From Haladaptatus halobius (lineage in GTDB: Archaea > Halobacteriota > Halobacteria > Halobacteriales > Haladaptataceae): a stretch of 64,000 nucleotides of DNA. The DNA lies in assembly GCF_020618475.1 (NCBI RefSeq), contig NZ_CP085335.1, positions 310,001 through 374,000 of the forward strand. Reading direction: 5' to 3'. The notes beneath the pieces are model-generated. The model was not told the origin of the DNA. It did no database searches and saw only the letters and a list, made by a program, of their open reading frames with translations. The translations under genes and the position numbers were made by a program. Below are positions 51,391 to 59,288 of this stretch, piece by piece (position 1 is the first letter of the stretch; each line of letters starts with the position of its first letter).

Positions 51391-52290
51391 ATGCCAACCG
51401 TCCGTGCGCTCCTCGTAGACGCCTTCACCGACGAATCGCTGGCCGGAAACGCGGCGGGCGTCGTGCCGGAAGCCGACGAGTTAACCGACGACCAGATGCA
51501 GGCCATCGCCCGCGAACTCGCGGTGAGCGAGACGGCCTTCCTCCGGACGAGCGAGGGGGCAGACCGCCGCGTGCGCTACTTCACCCCGGCGACTGAGGTC
51601 GACCTCTGCGGCCACGCCACCATCGCGTCGCACGTCCACCTGCTCGAAGACGGTGTCGTGGAGTCGGGCACGCACACCCTCGAAACGAACGTCGGCGTGC
51701 TCGACATCGAAGTCGGCGACAACGGCACGGTCTGGATGACGCAGGAGGACCCCCACATCGAGCCCGTCGAACTGGACTACGACCGAGTGGGGGGCGCGCT
51801 CGGCATCGACTCGGCGGCACTCCGCGACGTGGGAGCCGACCTCCCGCTCGCGGTGGCCTCCACGGGTCTTCCGTTTCTCGTCGTGCCCGTCAACTTCCTC
51901 GAACACGTCGGCGGCGCGGAGCCGGACATGGCAGCCATCGAAGCTCTCTGTGAGGAGGTCGATGCGGTCGGCGTCTACGCGTTCACCTTCGACGCCATCG
52001 ACGCCGACTCGACGCTCCACGGGCGGATGTTCGCACCGCTCGCGGGCGTCCCCGAAGACCCCGTGACCGGGACGGCCAGCGGGGCGGTCGGCGCGTATCT
52101 CCGCGATTCCGAAGCGTTCGAAGATTTCCCGGACGAGATGCGCTTCGAGCAGGGTCACTTCGTGGACAGACCTGGCCATGTTCGCGTGCGCGTGGACGAC
52201 GAAGTGCGGGTCGGCGGACGGGCGATCACCGTACTGGACGGCCAATTGGTCGTTCCCGAGGCGGATGACGACGGCATCATCGAACTCTAA
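51391..52290 (+). CDS. PhzF family isomerase/epimerase-like protein
   Basis: 299 residues from MPTVRALLVDAFTDESLAGNAAGVVPEADELTDDQMQAIARELAVSETAFL, the canonical PhzF N-terminus with the conserved Glu in SETAF. Other hallmarks are RYFTPATEVDLCGHATIASHVHLL and the C-terminal ARGVPEDPVTGTASGAVGAYL-like segment (here PLAGVPEDPVTGTASGAVGAYL). PhzF proteins are cofactor-free diaminopimelate-epimerase-fold enzymes; most are of unknown substrate, and no phenazine genes are present. Convergent with the KTSC gene (4-bp overlap). Confidence 0.9.
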   Translation: MPTVRALLVDAFTDESLAGNAAGVVPEADELTDDQMQAIARELAVSETAFLRTSEGADRRVRYFTPATEVDLCGHATIASHVHLLEDGVVESGTHTLETNVGVLDIEVGDNGTVWMTQEDPHIEPVELDYDRVGGALGIDSAALRDVGADLPLAVASTGLPFLVVPVNFLEHVGGAEPDMAAIEALCEEVDAVGVYAFTFDAIDADSTLHGRMFAPLAGVPEDPVTGTASGAVGAYLRDSEAFEDFPDEMRFEQGHFVDRPGHVRVRVDDEVRVGGRAITVLDGQLVVPEADDDGIIEL

Positions 52291-52634
52291 CGAATCCGCC
52301 GATACTCGTACTCGCCCCTGATGTTCTCGTGGAAGTACGACCCGTGCGATCCAGCGCTTAGCAGTTCTTGATACACCGACTGCGGGACGTTCGCGTACCG
52401 ATAAACCCCACCGCTGTGGAATTCGATTTCCAACGCTTCCTCGTTCGGATCATAGCCGATACTCGCTAGATTGGACGAGGTCACCGGCGTTCGCGTCCGC
52501 GTCACGTACTCCAATTTCTCGTACGGCACGTACCCCACCACACCCTGCTCTCGGTCTCTGAGTACGATTCCTCGCTGCGCTTCCTCGAACTCGTCGCACT
52601 CGACCGTCTCGCCCCCTGCGATGTGTGCTTTCAT
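52287..52634 (-). CDS. KTSC-domain protein
   Basis: 115 residues from the ATG at 52634 (MKAHIAGGETVECDEFEE); an earlier in-frame ATG at 52688 would add 18 residues. The N-terminal half is a small beta domain with GIVLRDREQGVVGYVPYEKLEYVT. The C-terminal half is a KTSC domain: SSNLASIGYDPNEEALEIEFHSGGVYRYANVPQSVYQELLSAGSHGSYFHENIRGEYEYRRI. KTSC is found mostly in bacteria and phages, often fused to nucleic-acid enzymes, and has no settled function. Confidence 0.8.
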   Translation of the reverse strand: MKAHIAGGETVECDEFEEAQRGIVLRDREQGVVGYVPYEKLEYVTRTRTPVTSSNLASIGYDPNEEALEIEFHSGGVYRYANVPQSVYQELLSAGSHGSYFHENIRGEYEYRRIR

Positions 52635-52774
52635 CGTCTGACGGACGACGGCATATCGCCTCAAATCATCGGCCCTCGAAGTGGCCACCTCCGAATCAGT
52701 GCTGTCGTCGGCTATCGACTTACAGTGTACTCGACTGCGAGTTAATTATCTTCGGCGTTTTGGTCGGAACATTC

Positions 52775-52780
52775 TTTATG
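52775..52780 (+). promoter_or_regulatory. TATA box of ppsA
   Basis: TTTATG in CATTCTTTATGTG, 28-33 bp before the ATG at 52808, consistent with a nearly leaderless transcript. Confidence 0.5.
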
Positions 52781-52807
52781 TGCCTGCTTGTTCCCACCCA
52801 TACGCAC

Positions 52808-55108
52808 ATGGTTGTACTCTGGCTGGAAGATCTCAGTGCAGACGACCTCGAACTGGTCGGTGGCAAGGGTGCGTCGCTCGGTGAACTCACGGGCGCGAAC
52901 CTCCCCGTCCCGCCGGGATTCGTCGTGTCCGCCGAAAGCTATCGGCGGTTCATCGAGGAGACCGGCATCGCGGACGAATTATTCGAGGCTGTCGACGTCG
53001 ATACCGAGGATTCTGCGGCACTGGCAGAAGCCGAGTCCCGGGCGGAGGAACTCATCCTCGGAACCGAGATTCCCGACGATATTCGAGAGGGAATCCTCGC
53101 CGCTTACGACGATCTAGACGACGGGAAGGCGTTCGTCGCGGTTCGCTCGTCCGCGACGGCGGAAGACCTCCCCGACGCCTCGTTCGCGGGCCAACAGGAG
53201 ACGTTTCTCAATATCACCCGCGACGACCTCGTCGAGCGCGTGAAAGAGTGCTGGGCGTCGCTTTTCACGCAGCGAGCTATCTACTACCGACAGGAGAAGG
53301 ACTTCGACCACGAGAAGGTGGATATCGCGGTCGTCGTCCAGCGCATGGTGGACGCGGAGAAGAGCGGCGTCATGTTCACCAGCCACCCTTCGACCGGCGA
53401 GAAGAAGATCATCATCGAGTCCGCGTGGGGTCTCGGCGAGGCGGTCGTGTCGGGGTCCGTCTCCCCGGACAACTACGTCGTCGACCGATCCTCCGGTGAA
53501 ACGGAGGACGTTACCATCGCCGACAAGAAGGTGATGCACGAGAAAGACCCCGAGACCGGCGAAACCGTCGAGAAGGACGTCCCCGAGGAGAAGCGAAACG
53601 CCCGCGTCCTCTCCGAGGACGACATCGACCGACTCGTGGAACTCGGCGAGGAGGTCGAAGACCACTACGGAACCCCGCAGGACGTGGAGTGGGCCATCGT
53701 CGCCGGCGAGGTTTACATGCTCCAGTCGCGTCCTATCACGACCATCAAGGAGGGCGGCGACATCGAATCCGAAGCCGACACGATGGAGGGCGTCGCCGAC
53801 GGGAGCGGTGCGGTCGAGACGACGAGCGCCGACAAACAGGAAATCGTCGTGAGCGGGCTGGGCGCGAGTCCGGGCATCGCCAGCGGCGCGGTGCGGATCG
53901 TGACGAAACTCGACCAACTCGACAAGGTCGAGGAGGGCGACATCATCGTCACCGAGATGACGACCCCGGACATGGTGCCCGCGATGAAGCGCGCGGCGGG
54001 CATCGTCACGGACGAGGGCGGTATGACCAGTCACGCCGCCATCGTCTCGCGCGAACTCGGCGTCCCGGCGGTCGTCGGCTGTGGTAACGCGACCGACTCG
54101 CTCGAAGACGGCCAAGTCATCACGCTGGACGGCGACAAAGGAACCGTTCGGGAAGGTAAAACCGAGCGGGAACAGGAGCGCGAACCCATCGAGGAAGCCC
54201 GCCCGAAGACTCCCGTCAAACCGATGACGGCGACGGAGGTCAAGGTGAACGTCTCCATCCCGGAGGCCGCCGAACGCGCCGCCGCCACGGGTGCCGACGG
54301 CGTCGGCCTGCTCCGGATGGAGCATATGATTCTCTCGACCAACAAGACGCCCGAGCGATACATCGAAGACCACGGCGTCGACGCCTACGTGGACGAGATC
54401 GTCGAAGGTGTCCGCGGCGTCGCGGAGGAGTTCTATCCGCGACCGGTTCGCGTTCGCACGCTCGACGCGCCGACCGACGAGTTCCGACAGTTACAGGGCG
54501 GCGAGAACGAACCGGACGAGCACAATCCGATGCTCGGCTGGCGCGGCATCCGCCGCAGTCTCGACAAGCAGGACGTGTTCCAGCACGAACTCGACGCCTT
54601 CCGCGAACTGTACGGGATGGGCTACGACAACGTCGAGATCATGTTCCCGCTCGTCAACGACGCGGAGGACGTGTACCGCTCCCGCCGCCTGCTCTCCGAG
54701 ACGGGCATCGACCCCGACAAGCGCACGTGGGGCGTGATGATCGAAACGCCGGCGAGTGCGCTCCAGATAGAGGAGATGGCCGACGCGGGCATCAAGTTCG
54801 CCAGTTTCGGGACGAACGACCTTACCCAGTACACGCTCGCGGTCGACCGAAACAACGAGAACGTTGCCGGGCGGTTCGACGAACTCCACCCCGCTGTGCT
54901 CGAACTTATCGGACAGACCATCAACTGCTGCCGAGAGCATGACATCAACACGAGCATCTGCGGACAGGCCGGGTCGAAACCGGAGATGGTTCGGTTCCTC
55001 GTCAACCGCGGCGTCTCGTCCATTTCGGCGAACATCGACGCCGTGCGCGACGTACAACACGAAGTGAAGCGCGTCGAGCAGAAACTGATGCTCGATTCGG
55101 TCAGATAG
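52808..55108 (+). CDS. ppsA: Phosphoenolpyruvate synthase
   Basis: Makes PEP from pyruvate and ATP for gluconeogenesis. The 766-residue product starts MVVLWLEDLSADDLELVGGKGASLGEL, followed by the nucleotide-binding domain (VAVRSSATAEDLPDASFAGQQETFLNI, SRPITTI). The swivelling domain has GGMTSHAAIVSRELGVPAVVGC with the phosphohistidine at about residue 409. The C-terminal TIM barrel carries GADGVGLLRMEHMI, MIETPASALQI and TSICGQAGSK with the catalytic Cys at about residue 718. The ATG at 52808 is preferred over an upstream in-frame start because the TATA box lies between them. Confidence 0.96.
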   Translation: MVVLWLEDLSADDLELVGGKGASLGELTGANLPVPPGFVVSAESYRRFIEETGIADELFEAVDVDTEDSAALAEAESRAEELILGTEIPDDIREGILAAYDDLDDGKAFVAVRSSATAEDLPDASFAGQQETFLNITRDDLVERVKECWASLFTQRAIYYRQEKDFDHEKVDIAVVVQRMVDAEKSGVMFTSHPSTGEKKIIIESAWGLGEAVVSGSVSPDNYVVDRSSGETEDVTIADKKVMHEKDPETGETVEKDVPEEKRNARVLSEDDIDRLVELGEEVEDHYGTPQDVEWAIVAGEVYMLQSRPITTIKEGGDIESEADTMEGVADGSGAVETTSADKQEIVVSGLGASPGIASGAVRIVTKLDQLDKVEEGDIIVTEMTTPDMVPAMKRAAGIVTDEGGMTSHAAIVSRELGVPAVVGCGNATDSLEDGQVITLDGDKGTVREGKTEREQEREPIEEARPKTPVKPMTATEVKVNVSIPEAAERAAATGADGVGLLRMEHMILSTNKTPERYIEDHGVDAYVDEIVEGVRGVAEEFYPRPVRVRTLDAPTDEFRQLQGGENEPDEHNPMLGWRGIRRSLDKQDVFQHELDAFRELYGMGYDNVEIMFPLVNDAEDVYRSRRLLSETGIDPDKRTWGVMIETPASALQIEEMADAGIKFASFGTNDLTQYTLAVDRNNENVAGRFDELHPAVLELIGQTINCCREHDINTSICGQAGSKPEMVRFLVNRGVSSISANIDAVRDVQHEVKRVEQKLMLDSVR

Positions 55109-55241
55109 ACGGAATCGCTACCGACGCTCGGACATCCCATCGAGATCACTTTTTGTCACGTCTTGTTTCGTAGCGACGTGTCTGCCGACCGCCAGACGAC
55201 TATAACCGTATCCGTAATCTCTAGCGTGTGAGGTGAACGAG

Positions 55242-56656
55242 ATGGGGAGAAACGACGCGAACTCGGTTTCCCGCCGCGCCTTCCTGCGGACGACGGGCGC
55301 GATGGGAACGGCGGCGATCACGAGTCAGACGGCCAGTGCGCGACAGACCGGGACGACGATGGTGCCGTGAGGTGCCGACGCGGACTTTGCGTCCGTGAGG
55401 GGAGCGCTTCAGCAACTGTTATGGGACATCGGACTGCCCCGAAACATCGAAATCATCGCCGGAACCGAGGAGACCGACATCCGCGAGGACCAGTACACGC
55501 GGTGGATGTCGGCAAACCTTTCGGAGCCGGATCTGATGCTCACCGACAGCGGTTGGACGTTGAACTTCGTCATCCGCGACGAACTGCTGAACCTCGACCG
55601 GAACCTGTCGAAGTCGGTGCTCGACCGGGTGAAGAACGGATACTTCGAAGCGAGCGTCTCGACGGCGATGGGGCCCGACGGTAGCCTCTACGCGGTTCCG
55701 CTGTATCCGGACTTCGGGATGATGCTGTACCGCAAAGATCTCGTCGAGAAAGCTGGATACGACCCGGACGGCGAGAACTGGGCGCGGAACTCGATCACGT
55801 GGGAGAAGTTCTCCCGAGTCACGAAGGACGCGATGGAGCGGTCGGGCGTTCCGTACGGCTTTACGTTTCAGGCCGACCTCTACGAGGGACTCCCGTGTTG
55901 CGATTTCAACGAATTCATCTCCACGTGGGGAGGGGCGTACTTCGGCGGACGGAACTACCTCTTCGGCCCGGTCGGCGAACGCCCGGTCACCGTCGCCGAC
56001 CCCGCCGTCGTGAACTCGATACGGATGGTTCGAACGTTCGTCCGGGGAGCGGACGACCCGTCCGCGCTCGACGGCTACGCCGGGCCGATAGCTCCGACCG
56101 GCGTCTCCAGTGGACGGAGGACACCTCCTTCGGGCCGTTCGGCGCGGGCGATGCGGTGATGCACCGAAACTGGCCGTACGCCATCGCCAGCGCGGGAGCC
56201 GAGAGCGCGCTCGGAACGAACCTCGGGGTGATGCCGATTCCCTACGCGGTCACGGAACGACAGTCTGAGTACGCGGGCGTGGACGGTTCGACGTCCGCGC
56301 TCGGCGGGTGGCACATGGCCATCAACCCGAACTCCACGAAGATCGACGCCGCGGTTCGGGTGCTCGAAGCCATGACGGACTGGCGGATTCAGCTGATGCT
56401 GTTCGAGGAACTCGGTTTGCTTCCGCCCGAGATTTCCGTCCTTGAATCGCGCGCGGCGAGGCGGGTGCCGATAATGGGGTCACACGTCGACACGCTCCGT
56501 ACGGCGGGGGAGAATGCGATGCCGCGTCCGGTCACGATCGCTTGGTCGCAGGAGTCGACGAAAATCGCGGAACTCGTTCACGCGACGTATTCCGGGGACG
56601 TGGCACCGGAACCGGCGATGCGGGAACTGCGGTCGCAGCTCGAAAAGATAGAGTAG
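55242..56656 (+). pseudogene. Extracellular solute-binding protein (sugar ABC type), nonsense and frameshift
   Basis: Starts MGRNDANSVSRRAFLRTTGAMG with a Tat motif (SRRAFLR), as in haloarchaeal sugar-binding lipoproteins. A TGA at 55368-55370 interrupts after QTGTTMVP, then the same frame continues (GADADFASVRGALQQLLWDI...ETDIREDQYTRWMSANLSEPDLMLTD, VPLYPDFGMMLYRKDLVEKAGYDPDG). Near 56105 one base is missing: expected GVLQWTED is read as GVSSGRRT, and the correct sequence (WTEDTSFGPFGAGDAVMHRNW... to QLEKIE) continues in another frame. Neither permease nor ATPase genes are nearby, so it is an orphan relic. Confidence 0.85.
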
Positions 56657-56716
56657 TTCAACAGGTTGTGACGCGGAGAACGGAACCGATAAACCCGACG
56701 TACCGAATCTGAGGGT

Positions 56717-57769
56717 ATGCAGGTGGCCGCGCCGCAGTCGTTCCGCCGGGTGCTCTCGTCGATGTGTACCGAACCTCATCCGGCGGCCCGTGATGCAGCC
56801 GCGCGATTTTTGGCGTCGAACCCGGGCGACCCGACGACGTATCCGACCGTCTCCGCGCTCGAAGACGATGCGGTGGCGCTGTTGGGCGAGATAACCGGTC
56901 TTCGAGAGCCGCATGGCTACGTCGCCAGCGGTGGCACCGAGGCGAACGTTCAAGCGGTTCGGGCGGCGCGCAATCTCGCGGAGACGGACGCGCCGAACAT
57001 CGTCGCTCCCGAGAGCGCCCACTTCAGTTTCCAGAAGGCGGCCGAAGTGCTCGGCGTCGAACTGCGACTCACGGCGGTCGGCGCGGAATACCGCACCGAC
57101 CCGGAGGCGGTGGACGAACAGGTGGACGACGACACCGTCCTCGTCGTCGGTATCGCTGGAACGACCGAGTACGGGCGCGTCGACCCGATTCCGGCGCTCG
57201 CCGAGATCGCCCACGATGCCGGGGCGCTGTTCCACGTCGACGCGGCGTGGGGCGGGTTCGTACTCCCGTTCACCGACCGCGAGTGGCACTTCGGGCACGC
57301 GGGTGTGGACACGATGACCATCGACCCGCACAAGATGGGGCAGGCGGCGGTTCCGGCAGGCGGATTTCTAGCTCGGGAGAAGCGGGTACTGGACGCGCTG
57401 GCGGTCGAGACGCCGTATCTCGAATCGACCTCGCAGGCGACCCTGACGGGAACGCGAAGCGGTGCGGGCGTCGCCAGCGCGTGGGCCGCGATGGACGCAC
57501 TCTGGCCGGACGGCTACCGCGAACAGTACGAACGTTCCCAAGCCAACGCCGAGTGGATCGCCGAGGCGTTCGAATCGAACGGCTACGACGTGGTCGAACC
57601 TGTGTTACCGCTGGTCGCGGCCGACGTCCCTCGGGAGACGGTCGAGGAACTTCAGGCCGAAGGGTGGCGCGTCTCGTCGACGGGGTCGGGCGAACTCAGA
57701 ATTGTCTGTATGCCCCACGTCACCCGTTCGATGCTGGAGGAGTTCGCCGCCGACCTCGATTCGCTATAG
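56717..57769 (+). CDS. mfnA: L-tyrosine/L-aspartate decarboxylase (MfnA)
   Basis: PLP-dependent decarboxylase of 350 residues. The archaeal homologues decarboxylate tyrosine (for methanofuran, absent here) or aspartate to beta-alanine for CoA; the second is the likely role in this organism. Features are [59 protein letters not shown] and the PLP Lys at about residue 206 in [18 protein letters not shown]. Its product would be a substrate of the phosphopantothenate synthetase at 24328-25071. The 3' end overlaps the next gene convergently by 6 bp. Confidence 0.92.
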   Translation: MQVAAPQSFRRVLSSMCTEPHPAARDAAARFLASNPGDPTTYPTVSALEDDAVALLGEITGLREPHGYVASGGTEANVQAVRAARNLAETDAPNIVAPESAHFSFQKAAEVLGVELRLTAVGAEYRTDPEAVDEQVDDDTVLVVGIAGTTEYGRVDPIPALAEIAHDAGALFHVDAAWGGFVLPFTDREWHFGHAGVDTMTIDPHKMGQAAVPAGGFLAREKRVLDALAVETPYLESTSQATLTGTRSGAGVASAWAAMDALWPDGYREQYERSQANAEWIAEAFESNGYDVVEPVLPLVAADVPRETVEELQAEGWRVSSTGSGELRIVCMPHVTRSMLEEFAADLDSL

Positions 57770-58294
57770 CTCTTCGACGGGCGCGCCGAGCGCGTTCCGC
57801 TTGACGCTTCTGATGCCCTTCTTCACAGCCTGTTTCGAGGAGTACCCCCCGCCGCCGTCGGCGATGATGTTCCCGTTCCGGTGGACGAGTCGCCAGCGCC
57901 AATCGCCGGTCTTGTCTTCGTACACTTCGAAGGACGCCTGCGCGGGCGGGCGAAGTGCCTCGACGACGCTTCCGTCATTCTGCGTCACCGCGACGGGCCA
58001 CGATTCGGGCTCCGCGGGCCCGGTTCGGTCGGTGAGTCGACGGGCGAAGCGGGCGAGCGTCGTCCCGTAACGTTCGAGCAATTCCAGCGAAACGTCGCGT
58101 TCTAAGAGCGATTCGCCGTCCGAGGTGATGCTGATTCGCCGCCCTCTGAGCTCGAGACCGCCGGAGGGTTCGTCCCACTCGCCGTCGCGTCGGTAGTCGA
58201 CGGTGAGACGGATCGCCCCGTCGTCGGCATCGTAGGTCACCTTCGCCCGGAGGTTCGGGTGGACGGCGACGCGGTATTCACTGTCCGAGTTCAC
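57764..58294 (-). CDS. HVO_2922-type protein with YegP/DUF1508 domain
   Basis: 176 residues. The C-terminal 58 residues, [49 protein letters not shown], are a clear YegP-like (DUF1508) domain with the W-R-W-R-L...NG-x-I-I-A-x-GG-x-GY pattern. The N-terminal part ([31 protein letters not shown]) is a haloarchaeal addition. Function unknown. Convergent with mfnA. Confidence 0.82.
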   Translation of the reverse strand: MNSDSEYRVAVHPNLRAKVTYDADDGAIRLTVDYRRDGEWDEPSGGLELRGRRISITSDGESLLERDVSLELLERYGTTLARFARRLTDRTGPAEPESWPVAVTQNDGSVVEALRPPAQASFEVYEDKTGDWRWRLVHRNGNIIADGGGGYSSKQAVKKGIRSVKRNALGAPVEEL

Positions 58295-58402
58295 ACCGGT
58301 TCATTCGTACCGACTCCGTATGAGTCTGTTCGCCAATGGTAATTTCCGCAGACAGGTTCGCCGATGTTAAAGTTTACATCGGTCGGCCACCGAAGGACTC
58401 TC

Positions 58403-58978
58403 GTGTCTGAGATTCTCGCCTTGTTCGTCGATTCAGTCGTGAACTCGGTCTCGTTCGGGTCGTTCGGTTGGTTGGAGGATGCGGTCAGGGGTGCGACGGG
58501 GTGGGCCGGACTAGTACTCATCGCCATCTACTCGTTTCTCATCTCTTTTATCCTCCCGCTTCCCAGCGAAGTCGTGTTACTCGCACCTCTCAGCCTCGGT
58601 GTCGGCGAAGTGGCGCAGTATTCCCTCATCGTTCTCGTCAGCGGACTCGGCAAGGCCGCCGGAAGCGTGTTCGCGTTCCACATCGGACAGGAAGCGAAGC
58701 AGTCCGGGCCGGTCATCAAGGCGCTCCGGCGCTCGCGGTTCGACGTGGTGGAACGGTCGGAGAAGAAGACAGTCGCGCTCGCCCGGAAGTGGGGGTACGT
58801 TGGATTGGCGCTGGCGCTCTGCGTTCCGTTTTTCCCGGACACGATTTCGATCTACGCGTTCTCGATTCTGGAGGAGGATTACGCGAAATTCGCGGCGGCC
58901 ACCTTCGCGGGGAGCGTCGGCCGATTGCTACTGACCTTGGGTCTCGGTGCCGGTGTCATCGCCCTATCTGTTCCCTGA
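58403..58978 (+). CDS. VTT-domain (DedA/YqaA-like) membrane protein
   Basis: 191 residues from a GTG start (VSEILALFVDSVVNSVSFG). An in-frame ATG at 58364 exists, but it overlaps a likely TATA element (GTTTACA, 58370-58376) that is placed correctly for a leaderless transcript starting at the GTG. There are four or five membrane segments. The VTT hallmarks are IYSFLISFILPLPSEVVLLAPLSLG (re-entrant loop with a conserved Pro/Glu), SGLGKAAGSVFAFHIG and CVPFFPDTISIYAFSILEEDYAKFAAATFAGSVGRLL. Related proteins act as lipid flippases or scramblases. Confidence 0.8.
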   Translation: MSEILALFVDSVVNSVSFGSFGWLEDAVRGATGWAGLVLIAIYSFLISFILPLPSEVVLLAPLSLGVGEVAQYSLIVLVSGLGKAAGSVFAFHIGQEAKQSGPVIKALRRSRFDVVERSEKKTVALARKWGYVGLALALCVPFFPDTISIYAFSILEEDYAKFAAATFAGSVGRLLLTLGLGAGVIALSVP

Positions 58979-59034
58979 CCTGTCACCCGAAGGGACGGTG
59001 CGATTCGAGAAGCGTCCCCGTTCGCGGCCGAGGG

Positions 59035-59042
59035 TTTATATA
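59035..59042 (+). promoter_or_regulatory. Strong TATA box of metG leader
   Basis: TTTATATA is a near-consensus haloarchaeal TATA box. A start 25-27 bp downstream falls at about 59062-59068, on the ATG of the mini-ORF. Confidence 0.6.
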
Positions 59043-59065
59043 CTGTCACGAACATATCAGACACC

Positions 59066-59116
59066 ATGCGTCGGACGGCCAACCCCGTCGCCCTGCCTAT
59101 GCGCGGCCAGCAGTAG
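59066..59116 (+). CDS. Candidate 16-residue leader peptide of metG
   Basis: ATG to TAG encoding MRRTANPVALPMRGQQ. The ATG sits where the TATA box at 59035-59042 should start the transcript, which would make it a leaderless gene. It has two Met codons, at positions 1 and 12. A structured leader and metG, with its own Shine-Dalgarno, follow. Translation is not proven; the argument is position only. Confidence 0.45.
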   Translation: MRRTANPVALPMRGQQ

Positions 59117-59288
59117 CGTCGGGTGAATCCTTCTGGGCCGGGTGGCGGTCGGTTCTCCGGGGGTGAAACCCGGCAGTTCGAGTATCGCTCGCGAGCCACA
59201 GCTGTACCCACCAACAAATCACGCGAAATCCACATGACGAGGCAGCGAAACCGGCGGGTTTTACACCCGCACCGAAGGAGATGCTAGT
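59117..59288 (+). promoter_or_regulatory. Structured 5' leader of metG
   Basis: Between the mini-ORF and metG the RNA could form GCCGGGT/ACCCGGC (59137-59143 with 59168-59174) and GCGGGT/ACCCGC (59254-59259 with 59265-59270). The second hairpin ends just before the Shine-Dalgarno AGGAG (59276-59280), 9 bp before the metG ATG. The two stems share GGGT/ACCC sequence, so alternative pairing is possible. I do not recognise a known riboswitch class. Confidence 0.4.

Noticed and set aside
59175-59190. GTTCGAGT motif in the metG leader resembling a tRNA T-loop
   Set aside because: The flanking bases do not form the 5-bp T stem and no cloverleaf can be drawn.
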